This document shows, one piece after another, positions 8,401-14,762 of a DNA stretch of 15,764 nucleotides. The stretch is from a bacterium. Its GTDB lineage: Bacteria > Bacillota > Clostridia > Oscillospirales > Acutalibacteraceae. The notes under the pieces are model-generated. The model was not told the origin of the DNA and did no database searches. It saw only the letters and a list, made by a program, of their open reading frames with translations. The stretch spans positions 1 to 15,764 of the forward strand of contig SFWF01000032.1 in NCBI GenBank assembly GCA_004560045.1. The letters are read 5' to 3'. Position 1 is the stretch's first letter; each line of letters opens with the position of its first letter. Position numbers and translations under genes: made by a program.

Positions 8401-11316
8401 AGCCTTATAGTTACCGACCAGGTCGTCGTTTGCGGCCTTATCGGTAAGGGCGGCGTTTGTATAGAAGCCGTCGAATATCCAGCCCTTGCGCTCGGGGATC
8501 ATAAGGTCGGCAAAGGTGGTGGATTTAGTGATGTCGAGAAGGGTCACGTCGCCGTCGTAGTTATAGGCGGGAAGCTTTCCTTTTATATTCTTGGTTACGG
8601 TAATACCGTCCAAGAGAACCGAGGCAAAGCCCGAGGTCTTGGAGGAGTCGGCAGTCTTGCCGTTGGCCTCTAAGAGGATGAGGGGATAAACGTCGTAGCC
8701 GTTTATCTGCGCCCTTCCCGTCCAGTTGGCGTAGGCGGTATGCCACTCGCCGTCGGCATTAACGGCAGAGGCGGGAATGAAGGTTGTGGTGGAGTTTGCT
8801 ATGGTCGCCATGGGACCGAGGTCGGAGCCTCCAAGGTCGGTGCCTGCCCAGGAGGGGTTCTTTCCTGCCTTGCGGTTACAGGGAGCAAGATAGAAGCTAA
8901 GGGCCTTTCCGTCGGTGCGTTCAACCTTATACTTAAAGCTTATGATGTACTCGGTTCCCACTTCACCCATAAAGAAGCTTCCGGTGGTGGGGTTGAGGAT
9001 CTTCATAGCGTTGTTTGCGCCGTAATTTTCGTTAGATTGTTCGCTGTCCCAGGTGAAGCGGATAACCGAGTTATTGCCGTCGGTGGTCCAGGAGGCGTTA
9101 TTACCTCTTCCCGAAGCGCCGGTCCAGTTGTTGGCACCGCCGTCGTTATAGAATACTCCGTGGTCGTTCTTATTGAGGTTCACCTCAAAGCCGATGGACG
9201 AGGCGGTATCCTTGACCTCTTTAACGGTGACGTTATCGATTATAGCGGAGGCGTATTTGCCCGTAGTGGGAGCGCCGCTTACCGCATTTTTGTCGTTTGC
9301 CTGAAGGATGATTACGGGATAGTGAGTGCCGTTTGCGGTAAAGGTGGCGGTTACGGTAGCCCACTCGGTTGTAGCAGAGGTGAATTTATTGCTTACGGCA
9401 ACGTAGGAGGGCTCGGGTGAAGCTCCCGTCTGCATAGCCAAGGGACCCATATCGGTGCCCGCAAGGGAGCCTCTTCCGCAGGCCGAAATGTAGAACTGAA
9501 GGGACTGACCGTCGGTATGCGTTATCTTATAATCGAAGCTTACGGTATAGGTCTTGCCCGCTTCTCCTACAAATTTAGAGGAGGTAAGGGGATTTAAGAT
9601 GGTTATAGCGTTAGCATCGTTATAGTTTCTTCCGTTGTCGCCATCCCAGTTAAAAGAAACAACCTTATTGCCGTCGTCAAGGGTAGTGATACCTGCGTTG
9701 GTGCCCCTTGCGGAATCGGCGGTCTTATTTACCGTGCTGTCGTAGAAGGTGGAGGTGTTTTCAAAATCCTGAACGAATTCGGTGGCTTCAGAGACGTAGA
9801 CGTCGTCGACGAGGACTACGGCATAGTCGGTGAGGTCTGCGATCTTGGTCTTATTGTTTGCGGTAACGCCGATAACGGGGAAGTGAACGCCGTCGGCATA
9901 CCAGTTGGCCGAAACGGTCACCCAGCCGTCGGTGGGGGCGGCGAAGACGCTTCCTGCCTTATATACGCGAAGATCGGCGTTTGTGGCGGTCTTCATAGCG
10001 TTTATGTGGTTAAAATTACAGTCGGTCGAATAGAAAGCGGCCTGTTCATGTGCAGAAGTTGCGTTTAAGTAGGTTCTGCCCGAGGTAGCGAGATAGAACT
10101 GAAGGGGGATATTATCCGACTTCTGAACCTTTACCTTAAAGGAAATATTATACCACTTACCCGCTTCGCCGATAAAGGTGGAGGCGGTTTTGGGGTTATA
10201 GATATTCATAAGGCCGTTGGCATTATAGTTTTCGTTACCGTTATGGCTATCCCAGGTAAACTGAACGGCGGTATTGCCGTCTATACCCGTCCAGAGCTTA
10301 CTGTTGTTGCCGCGGTTATTTGCCTCGCCGTTACCGTTCCAGTTTTCGGCATAGCCTTCGTTATAGTATACTACACTATTTGTAAATGCGTGAGCCTCGT
10401 TATAGAGATACTGCTCCTCGAAATCGAGATAAACGAGGGCGTCGGAGGGGACATTCTTTTCCCAGGTGAGGGTATATCCTCCACGAATCACCGAGGTGGT
10501 GGGAATCCACTGGGCAATATATGGGGTGATAAGGTCGTAGCCTGCGGAATTCAGATGAATATTATCGTTTCCACCGGGGAAGTTTTCTGAGGTATCGACC
10601 TTTAAGATATCGTAGCTATAGGACTTTCCGTCGGAGGTCTTTCCGCTGAAAAGATCGAGATAGGAAACGCCCCACTTGTCGCAGACAGCCTTCGCCATAT
10701 CCCAGTATTCTCTCATAGACTCCTCTTCGGCAGTATAGCCGCCGTAGGTGGAGAGAGGGGTAGCGTAGTTTATGATAAAGCCAACCTTAGCGCTCGGGAA
10801 ATATTCCTTAGCATAGTAGAAAAGGTTTTCGAGAGCTCCTGCGAAGGTAGCGGTATCGAAATCGGTAGCCTCGAAGCTATCGGTCATTTCGCCGACCTTA
10901 GCGGCGGTCTCCTTGGTGGGATTACCATTGGTTCCCATTGCGTCGTTAAAGCCGCCCTGAAGGATGACGTAGTCGAACTTGCCGTTCTTGTTGGCGTGAA
11001 GCTGATTAACTATAGCGGGTCTGTCTTCGGCCTCACGGATGGTGGAGATGGGACAACCTGCAGAAGCGGCAAGGGTCGACTCGGCGCCGTAAAGCTCGGC
11101 AATACGGGCAGACCAGCCTCCCTCGTTTGTATAATTTCCGCCGTAGGCTTCGTCTCTCCAGCCTGCGCCGATACTGTCGCCTGCGAAGAGAATCTTTTTG
11201 TCCTCTAAGGGGTGCTTATCGCTACCGGCGGCAAATACGGGGATCATACCGACCGCAAGAACGACGATAAGCAGGAGAGCCACAAGACGTTTGAAGGCAA
11301 TGCTTGTTTTAAACAT
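5434..11316 (-). CDS. Giant secreted multidomain protein: SGNH esterase-like, repeated binding modules, dockerin-like motif, C-terminal propeller
   Basis: Protein of 1960 residues counted from the ATG at 11316. Order: signal peptide (1 to ~30; positive start, long hydrophobic core, VFAAG); SGNH/GDSL hydrolase (~38-275) with AGDSIG (Ser48), GGFND (Asn124) and DNIHL (Asp251, His254); three related ~190-residue beta modules (~293-510, 511-701, 706-909), each with RGNN or RGTN, FTWD or FNWD, NP-T and GEAG or GEVG blocks; an InlB-type repeat (~912-979); two more related beta modules (~991-1200 and 1214-1447) sharing MFYVELP and SGYKGYIR/SGFKGFIR; one dockerin-like EF-hand DYNADGAYSEEE (~1472-1483); and a propeller-like domain (~1564-1960). 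Probably an extracellular polysaccharide esterase plus binding or hydrolase activity. The frame extends to a TTG at 11334, but the ATG at 11316, 9 bases after AAGGA, is better. It overlaps the ygjV stop by 8 bases. No LPXTG anchor is visible. Substrate unknown. Confidence 0.93.
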   Translation of the reverse strand: MFKTSIAFKRLVALLLIVVLAVGMIPVFAAGSDKHPLEDKKILFAGDSIGAGWRDEAYGGNYTNEGGWSARIAELYGAESTLAASAGCPISTIREAEDRPAIVNQLHANKNGKFDYVILQGGFNDAMGTNGNPTKETAAKVGEMTDSFEATDFDTATFAGALENLFYYAKEYFPSAKVGFIINYATPLSTYGGYTAEEESMREYWDMAKAVCDKWGVSYLDLFSGKTSDGKSYSYDILKVDTSENFPGGNDNIHLNSAGYDLITPYIAQWIPTTSVIRGGYTLTWEKNVPSDALVYLDFEEQYLYNEAHAFTNSVVYYNEGYAENWNGNGEANNRGNNSKLWTGIDGNTAVQFTWDSHNGNENYNANGLMNIYNPKTASTFIGEAGKWYNISFKVKVQKSDNIPLQFYLATSGRTYLNATSAHEQAAFYSTDCNFNHINAMKTATNADLRVYKAGSVFAAPTDGWVTVSANWYADGVHFPVIGVTANNKTKIADLTDYAVVLVDDVYVSEATEFVQDFENTSTFYDSTVNKTADSARGTNAGITTLDDGNKVVSFNWDGDNGRNYNDANAITILNPLTSSKFVGEAGKTYTVSFDYKITHTDGQSLQFYISACGRGSLAGTDMGPLAMQTGASPEPSYVAVSNKFTSATTEWATVTATFTANGTHYPVIILQANDKNAVSGAPTTGKYASAIIDNVTVKEVKDTASSIGFEVNLNKNDHGVFYNDGGANNWTGASGRGNNASWTTDGNNSVIRFTWDSEQSNENYGANNAMKILNPTTGSFFMGEVGTEYIISFKYKVERTDGKALSFYLAPCNRKAGKNPSWAGTDLGGSDLGPMATIANSTTTFIPASAVNADGEWHTAYANWTGRAQINGYDVYPLILLEANGKTADSSKTSGFASVLLDGITVTKNIKGKLPAYNYDGDVTLLDITKSTTFADLMIPERKGWIFDGFYTNAALTDKAANDDLVGNYKAIYVKWAGDGTAMTPSSVKNALSFSATKAFDSASFTTVTKNWNGSPLYDVEALGITLSRDKHTDQIGAANVSGWNGEYRFSADSIIENDSQAVVLDNVSCSTPANSIMFYVELPDFAAAGKEYALALGDRGVCLMVNGTDWVWMRANTDGTSTFAYIDEGEWKTGTFSSDSAFTGLPSGYKGYIRIDFDTLSSSVDFAADSYQFNCIELEPNALGGKCGDLVLGGIVYVPAERGSSTVWKVRNTVNSSTGTYNYSYYDIASSTSAMGVNSYGVYSDNYAFSTRYSGTSASPAVKLTEKETSAFWADGPVSITTTSGKQETTKGYMTTYTNSDTSITLQPGVDSFMFYVELPEFEESTVHAPLKLLDTVLYQAGASKTLIFSNSAYSFASVTDGVWVNTRAGADGDLFDIPSGFKGFIRFNVKDFKNYSDISYYDANGNLVGIDMSKPYSITKFELGFNHIGGKEGELTIGGVYSVIVNSAVPFLKNGITGEKLCFKAIPGDYNADGAYSEEEIVNIRKTLIGCGPELDAIGKLRAENNDITTLVAASKGPADTSNEGADPVYPEIFSADVGSTSGAVVYSRVKTNPANYQVIAQDYEAYRAKGDAFAAEVLANQIGTFEKSGIDKMCHVSTFYYSHGKVYASYYANTVSASENPAFQVARLAYAPENDLSKKVIIDIMQVGDELYGKKITGVYDTILMPKEDEPDNLYILWTAAVNGEYYRLYQVFNMKTEELGPIGVNRFKVGNTTNDFSREGMKKALNNEGHGYKQFASDIGIMQKLSTRVENGETYYYTGAYCCDFTCIIKSKDLITWEYVAQPNEGANGTGFDNCTRWENAVYVVGDKVYYYVRQWDPLGVASNGSATTSTTNRDAQGSYYGILTAYDLITGEWETPILVEDCQSRSDFIMYKGNLYLIYAPTPEAGGSDRQHLGILKIDTNDLSKTKVVLQAQMKHSCFYPFWQFNSDGELCISYTYNRQQIRLVSITLSDYLD
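6976..8346 (-). repeat. Second pair of related beta modules in the giant gene
   Basis: Two coding units, about 8346-7717 and 7677-6976, encode modules sharing MFYVELP, LPSGYKGYIR or IPSGFKGFIRF, and the endings LGGKCGDLVLGGI and IGGKEGELTIGGV. They differ from the three N-terminal modules and may be a second type of carbohydrate-binding domain. Boundaries are approximate. Confidence 0.75.
8590..10440 (-). repeat. Three tandem ~190-residue modules inside the giant gene
   Basis: Three consecutive coding units, about 10440-9787, 9786-9214 and 9201-8590, encode the same ordered blocks: an R-G-[NT]-N-like start, then [VI]-x-F-[TN]-W-D, an N-Y-x-x-A/G-N segment, N-P-x-T, F-[IVM]-G-E-[AV]-G, and L-x-F-Y-[LI]-[AS]. 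The pattern suggests jelly-roll carbohydrate-binding modules that arose by internal duplication. Boundaries are approximate. Confidence 0.85.
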
Positions 11317-11833
11317 AATCTTCTTTCCTTTCAAGCTTAGATTTTATAAAAGAAATGATAATCGAGCAGATAGCAAGACTTTCATTAACTATACCTATAT
11401 AAGAGCCTACGAAAATATCGTAGATTAAAAAGGCGGCCGATACGGGAACCGAAATTATTTTCGTAAGGGTGGGATTTTTAAGCCAGAGGGAAACGGTTAC
11501 GAAAACCGAGGCGGTTATGGGGAGAAAATTTATAGGTCGGTTAGCCGTTATAATACCGAGGGTAAGGTTTATAAGGATAAAAAGTATCGGCCAAAAGACA
11601 CTATTTGCCCATTTCTTTTCCTCGCGGTTTACAAAGACCAGCTCTCGTCCGATTCCTACGAGATTCGGCACCATACCGCCCGGGGCAAAGATACATAAAT
11701 AATGTATCACCCAGCAGACGTCGGCGCAAAGTTTAAATATAATAAGCTTTTTTCGGTTCTTTTGCTGATAAATAAGAAAAAGGGAGAGCATAGCTCCAAA
11801 ACCGAAAAGCCAGGAAATAATTTTAAGCGGCAT
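11309..11833 (-). CDS. YgjV-family membrane protein
   Basis: Membrane protein of 174 residues with about five hydrophobic segments. It matches the remembered pattern of the YgjV (Imp-YgjV) family: LSLFLIYQQKNRKKLIIFK followed by D-x-x-W-x-x-H-Y, NLVGIGRE-VF-NR, and a C-terminal FLIYDIFVGSYIGIVNE. The function of the family is not established. The ATG at 11833 has only a weak purine-rich stretch (AGTAGG) before it. The stop codon at 11311-11309 overlaps the start of the giant secreted-protein gene by eight bases, and that gene's ribosome binding site lies inside the end of this one, so they should be co-transcribed and probably translationally coupled. It is divergent from the AraC-family gene across about 120 bases. 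Confidence 0.85.
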   Translation of the reverse strand: MPLKIISWLFGFGAMLSLFLIYQQKNRKKLIIFKLCADVCWVIHYLCIFAPGGMVPNLVGIGRELVFVNREEKKWANSVFWPILFILINLTLGIITANRPINFLPITASVFVTVSLWLKNPTLTKIISVPVSAAFLIYDIFVGSYIGIVNESLAICSIIISFIKSKLERKEDYV

Positions 11834-11846
11834 TTCGCTAACCTAC

Positions 11847-11882
11847 TTGAAAAAACAAAAATTCTATGTTACACTAATATTA
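11847..11882 (+). promoter_or_regulatory. Candidate promoter of the AraC-family gene
   Basis: TTGAAA (11847-11852), a 17-base spacer and TACACT (11870-11875) on the plus strand. It overlaps the minus-strand promoter for ygjV, so binding of one regulator or of polymerase here could affect both genes. A second TATAAT at 11881-11886 has no good -35 partner. Confidence 0.45.
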
Positions 11883-11907
11883 TAATGAAGCTAAGTCCCC
11901 AACACAA
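11872..11907 (-). promoter_or_regulatory. Candidate promoter of the ygjV and giant-protein operon
   Basis: TATAAT (11884-11879) is perfect, with TTGTGT (11907-11902) 17 bases upstream as a weak -35 box. A poor -35 fits a promoter that needs an activator, and the divergent AraC-type regulator is the obvious candidate. I saw no clear operator repeat between the two genes. Confidence 0.5.
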
Positions 11908-11956
11908 TATCGCATTTTGATTAAAAATAACACTTTCTTGCAAAGGAGCGATGAAA

Positions 11957-12784
11957 ATGAAGCCGAGGTATGACTCTGCGTATTATTATCAAAACATTTT
12001 CAAGGTAGATACCGAGCTTCCCTGCTATATTTTCGCCGATCTGTACCGCACCCCAAACAGCCCGTATCTCGGTGCAAACTGGCACGAGGAGCTTGAGCTT
12101 CAGTATATAATCGAAGGCGAGGGCTACCTGCTTATTGACGGAGAAAGGTTTGACATAACGGCAGGAGACGTCGTGGTTGCAAATCAAAACTGCGTTCACT
12201 TTACCGGCACCGATACCGAAATACGTTATACCGCCCTGCTTATAAAGACGGATTTCTTAAGCTTCGCTTCGGTAGACTACGGCAATGTGCTTTTTGAAAC
12301 GGTTATAAAAAGCGAGCGCATGGAGCGGCTTTTCTCAAGTGTTTTAGCGGCCTGCGGCGAAAACGCTCGGATCTGTAAAACGGCAAGGGTAGAGATGGCT
12401 CTGCTTGCCCTTCTTATAGAGCTTCGGGAACAGCACGTAAAGGAGGAGACCTCCTCGGAAAACGGAAACAAAAGGTTTGCTGTAGTAAAAAAGACTATCG
12501 GCTACATACGTGAAAACTACGACAAAAAGCTTACTCTCGAGGTTCTTGCCGAGCAGGTCTTTACCGATAAATTTTCCCTTTCGCGAAGCTTTAAGTCGGT
12601 TACAGGACAGACGGTGGTTGAATATATCAACCACTATCGCTGTGACCGTGCCAAGGAGCTTATCCGAGAGGGCTCTCCCATAAACGAGGCGGCGATACAG
12701 TGCGGCTTTAACAATATGTCCTTTTTCACAAAGACCTTTAAAAAATATACGGGGGTAAAGCCTTCGGAGTATAAGAAAAAATAA
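11957..12784 (+). CDS. AraC-family transcriptional regulator with cupin sensor domain
   Basis: Protein of 275 residues. The N-terminal half has the AraC-type cupin pattern (NWHEELELQYIIEGEGYLLI, then ITAGDVVVANQNCVH), the usual ligand-sensing fold in regulators of sugar use. The C-terminal ~95 residues form the paired helix-turn-helix: LTLEVLAEQVFTDKFSLSRSF (first helix pair) and INEAAIQCGFNNMSFFTKTF (second), ending with the family signature KKYTGVKPSEY. The frame also opens at an ATG at 11951, but AAGGAG is only two bases before it and eight bases before the ATG at 11957, which is preferred. It is divergent from the ygjV and giant-protein operon, its most likely target, and is followed by a strong terminator. 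The inducer is unknown; a carbohydrate is inferred from the neighbours. Confidence 0.93.
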   Translation: MKPRYDSAYYYQNIFKVDTELPCYIFADLYRTPNSPYLGANWHEELELQYIIEGEGYLLIDGERFDITAGDVVVANQNCVHFTGTDTEIRYTALLIKTDFLSFASVDYGNVLFETVIKSERMERLFSSVLAACGENARICKTARVEMALLALLIELREQHVKEETSSENGNKRFAVVKKTIGYIRENYDKKLTLEVLAEQVFTDKFSLSRSFKSVTGQTVVEYINHYRCDRAKELIREGSPINEAAIQCGFNNMSFFTKTFKKYTGVKPSEYKKK

Positions 12785-12855
12785 AAAGCTACGAACGGAC
12801 CGTACTCATAGGGACGAAATGCTTAAAAAAGCAAATTTTTGCGGCCTAATTTGTT

Positions 12856-12894
12856 AAAAAGCCGTGGTACGCGACAGCGTTACCACGGCTTTTT
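12856..12894 (+). terminator. Strong intrinsic terminator after the AraC-family gene
   Basis: A perfect 14-bp inverted repeat, 12856-12869 and 12881-12894, with core GCCGTGGTA and TACCACGGC flanked by A and T tracts. The loop can extend the stem by CGC/GCG around GACA. The A and T tracts on both sides suggest it can work in both directions. Confidence 0.9.
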
Positions 12895-13145
12895 GCCTTT
12901 TATTATGCTAAAAATTTATCTTTTTTAGGTGCGGAGCAGTTTTGTAGCTTAAAAATTTGTTCTGTTCCCGAAGCCGACAAACCGAAGAAATACTTTGTGT
13001 CTTAGAGGGTTTGAGGCAAAGAGGCAGGAGCAGTTTTGTTCCAAAACCAATTTGTCCTTTTGATTACGGTCCGTATGAACTGTCTTTTTTAATTTAGTGG
13101 TTAGTGATCAGACGGATACCGAAACAATTCAGGGACGAGGGCCCG
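12895..13145. other. Non-coding stretch with short repeats
   Basis: No convincing gene on either strand. It holds two copies of GGAGCAGTTTTGT (12933-12945 and 13027-13039), each followed 8-9 bases later by AATTTGT, and an 11-bp palindrome TACGGTCCGTA at 13065-13075. The second copy of the direct repeat can form a small GTTTTG/CAAAAC hairpin. No clear terminator for the minus-strand gene that ends at 13146 was found. Confidence 0.6.
12933..13055. repeat. Pair of direct repeats GGAGCAGTTTTGT...AATTTGT
   Basis: The 13-base unit GGAGCAGTTTTGT is exact at 12933-12945 and 13027-13039. The following AATTTGT is at 12954-12960 and 13049-13055. The two units are about 94 bases apart in the intergenic gap. 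Their role is unknown; they could be remnants of a dispersed intergenic repeat. Confidence 0.6.
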
Positions 13146-13616
13146 TTAGTCTATAAGGTTAATAATTTTTATTCCGCTTTTTTGGGCGTAGTTTACAGTG
13201 TATGCGGTGCCGCCCGAGGCCTGCTCAAGATAGCAGATACAGACGCTCGCACTATCGACCAGGGCTCGGTTTCGCTGCTGCATACAAAACCGAGTATAAT
13301 GCTCACTCAGCACCGTTACCTCGTCGGCTCGGCGCTTTATCTCTTCGTAGTTCATCCTATCTATCTCGTTCCAGCGGTCGGCCTGCTCGGGGCAGGGAAG
13401 AATAAGGGAAAGCTTTATTTCGGGATGACGCTCCCTTGCGGCAAGCACCGACATTGCGGCTACTGTATCGAAGCCCTTGGCTCCTCCCGCACAGAAGGTC
13501 TTTATACCCTTTTCAATAAGTATTTCAAGCTCCTCGTCGAGCCTGCCCTTTATATACATATACTTTTCGGCCGGAATTTCCCTATGACCCGTAAAGCAGC
13601 AAGTGGTTTCTCTCAT
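13146..13616 (-). CDS. SLOG-family (DUF1273/YpsA-like) nucleotide-binding protein
   Basis: Protein of 156 residues. It opens with CCFTGHR (residues ~6-12) and has the Rossmann-type phosphate-binding stretch CAGGAKGFDTVAAM (~42-55), both typical of the SLOG superfamily branch that includes DUF1273 and YpsA. The C-terminal half keeps LILPCPEQADRW and the ASGGTAYTVNYA block. SLOG proteins bind nucleotides or nucleotide-derived ligands; the function of this branch is not settled. The frame also opens at an ATG at 13622 directly next to GCGGAG; the ATG at 13616, six bases after GGAG, is preferred. It lies 63 bases downstream of the spoIID-like gene on the same strand and has its own candidate promoter in that gap. 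Confidence 0.88.
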   Translation of the reverse strand: MRETTCCFTGHREIPAEKYMYIKGRLDEELEILIEKGIKTFCAGGAKGFDTVAAMSVLAARERHPEIKLSLILPCPEQADRWNEIDRMNYEEIKRRADEVTVLSEHYTRFCMQQRNRALVDSASVCICYLEQASGGTAYTVNYAQKSGIKIINLID

Positions 13617-13638
13617 AAACATCTCCGCAAACTTTTGT

Positions 13639-13674
13639 TCTTTTTATTATACACCACTTTTCCCCTTGGGGCAA
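13639..13674 (-). promoter_or_regulatory. Promoter of the SLOG-family gene
   Basis: TTGCCC (13674-13669), a 17-base spacer and a perfect TATAAT (13651-13646) lie between the spoIID-like stop and the SLOG start. The predicted transcription start is near 13639, so this gene need not depend on a sporulation promoter further upstream. Confidence 0.7.
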
Positions 13675-13679
13675 GGATT

Positions 13680-14636
13680 TTATTCGACGGTACAGCCGGA
13701 ATAATAGTGAAGCAGTATCTCCTCGTAGCTTTTCCCCTGCTGTGCCAAGTAGTTTGCGCCGTTTTGGCTCATTCCTATTCCGTGGCCGTAGCCCCTTACC
13801 GTAAAGGTATAGACACCCTCCTTATATTCGACGTCGAAATCGGCTGAACGAAGCTCAAGAGCCTTTCGAAAATCTATTCCGCCGATACTCTTACCCCAGA
13901 CGGTAAGGGAGGTTACGCTACCCGCTTCGGTTCGCTTTATATCGGCAATTCCGTTTCCCGTTGCCTCGGTAACGCTGACAAAGCTTTTAAGTCTCTCTTT
14001 AAGCTGGTCGGTAGTAAATTTCGCCGTCGAGAGATAGCTTCCGCTAAGCTTATCAAAGGAGGAGTCGACCGAAATAAGATACGGGTAATCCCCTCCCCAA
14101 ATATCGGCCGCTTTTTCGGTCTTACCCGAGGATATTGCGTGGTAGACGGTAGAGGCAGGCTCCCCTTTATAGGTGACCTTTTTATAAAGGACGCTCTTTA
14201 CGCAGTCCCTGAGCTTTTTCTCGTACTTTTCGGCCTCCTCACCCCATTTTTCCCTTGCCTTTTCGGGGGTTATAAAGGCCTGATCTACGGTATAGTCGTC
14301 GGTTATATCGTAGTCTCCGTTTTTCGATACCGATTTTTTAATATAATAGGTATAGGCGGCTACCGCCTGCGCCTTAAGGGCTTCTTCCTCGTAAAGGGCA
14401 GGCATTTCGGCCGCTACCACGCCGAAAATATAGTCTTCTGCAGAAAGGGTTATTATTTCTCCCGAGGCGGTAAGCTTTACGCGTATTTCGGTTTTCTCGG
14501 CGGTATCCAGGGGAACGATAACCTGCTGTGTCGGGGGCTCGGCCTTGTCCCCGTTTATATCGGCATTGGCGCTTAGGGGAATCGTCAGCATGAGCACGGC
14601 TATCACCATAAATGCGGTAAGGTATACTGTTTTCAT
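13680..14636 (-). CDS. spoIID: SpoIID/LytB-type lytic transglycosylase
   Basis: Protein of 318 residues with an N-terminal membrane anchor or signal (~5-22). The SpoIID domain shows AEDYIFGVVAAEMP, whose Glu at about 77 matches the catalytic glutamate of SpoIID, then EALKAQAVAAYTYY, the conserved VYHAISSGKTE block and the C-terminal GYGHGIGMSQNGANYLA signature. SpoIID cleaves peptidoglycan glycan strands during engulfment in sporulation and is usually membrane-anchored facing the septum. The length is near that of known SpoIID proteins. The frame also opens at an ATG at 14645 that overlaps AAAGG; the ATG at 14636, eight bases beyond it, is preferred. Other spoIID neighbours (spoIIIC-type regulators, murA) are absent here, so a related SpoIID-domain protein with another role cannot be excluded. 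No convincing sporulation-sigma promoter was identified by eye. Confidence 0.88.
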   Translation of the reverse strand: MKTVYLTAFMVIAVLMLTIPLSANADINGDKAEPPTQQVIVPLDTAEKTEIRVKLTASGEIITLSAEDYIFGVVAAEMPALYEEEALKAQAVAAYTYYIKKSVSKNGDYDITDDYTVDQAFITPEKAREKWGEEAEKYEKKLRDCVKSVLYKKVTYKGEPASTVYHAISSGKTEKAADIWGGDYPYLISVDSSFDKLSGSYLSTAKFTTDQLKERLKSFVSVTEATGNGIADIKRTEAGSVTSLTVWGKSIGGIDFRKALELRSADFDVEYKEGVYTFTVRGYGHGIGMSQNGANYLAQQGKSYEEILLHYYSGCTVE

Positions 14637-14762
14637 AAGAACCATCCTTTTTTGTTGACATTTTGAGCATAAAGCCTTAAAATTATGAAATAGATATATA
14701 TTGGCTTTAATATTATATATGATAGGATAGGGATATAAATTCCTGACGGAGGATTAGTTTAA
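14637..14762. other. Divergent intergenic region between spoIID-like gene and membrane-protein gene
   Basis: An AT-rich gap holding the 5' regions of two divergent genes. On the plus strand GACGGAGG at about 14745-14752 is a good ribosome binding site for the gene starting at 14763. Several TATA-like strings occur around 14710-14740 on both strands, but none has a convincing partner box, so I do not assign promoters. Confidence 0.5.

Noticed and set aside
12895..13145. CRISPR array or small RNA gene in the repeat-bearing gap
   Set aside because: Only two imperfect units about 94 bases apart, no spacer pattern, no cas gene nearby, and no promoter and terminator pair framing a small RNA.
14646..14762. 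Possible sigma-E promoter before the spoIID-like gene (CATATATA with an upstream ATA)
   Set aside because: The region is so AT-rich that such matches are expected by chance, and the -35 part is weak.
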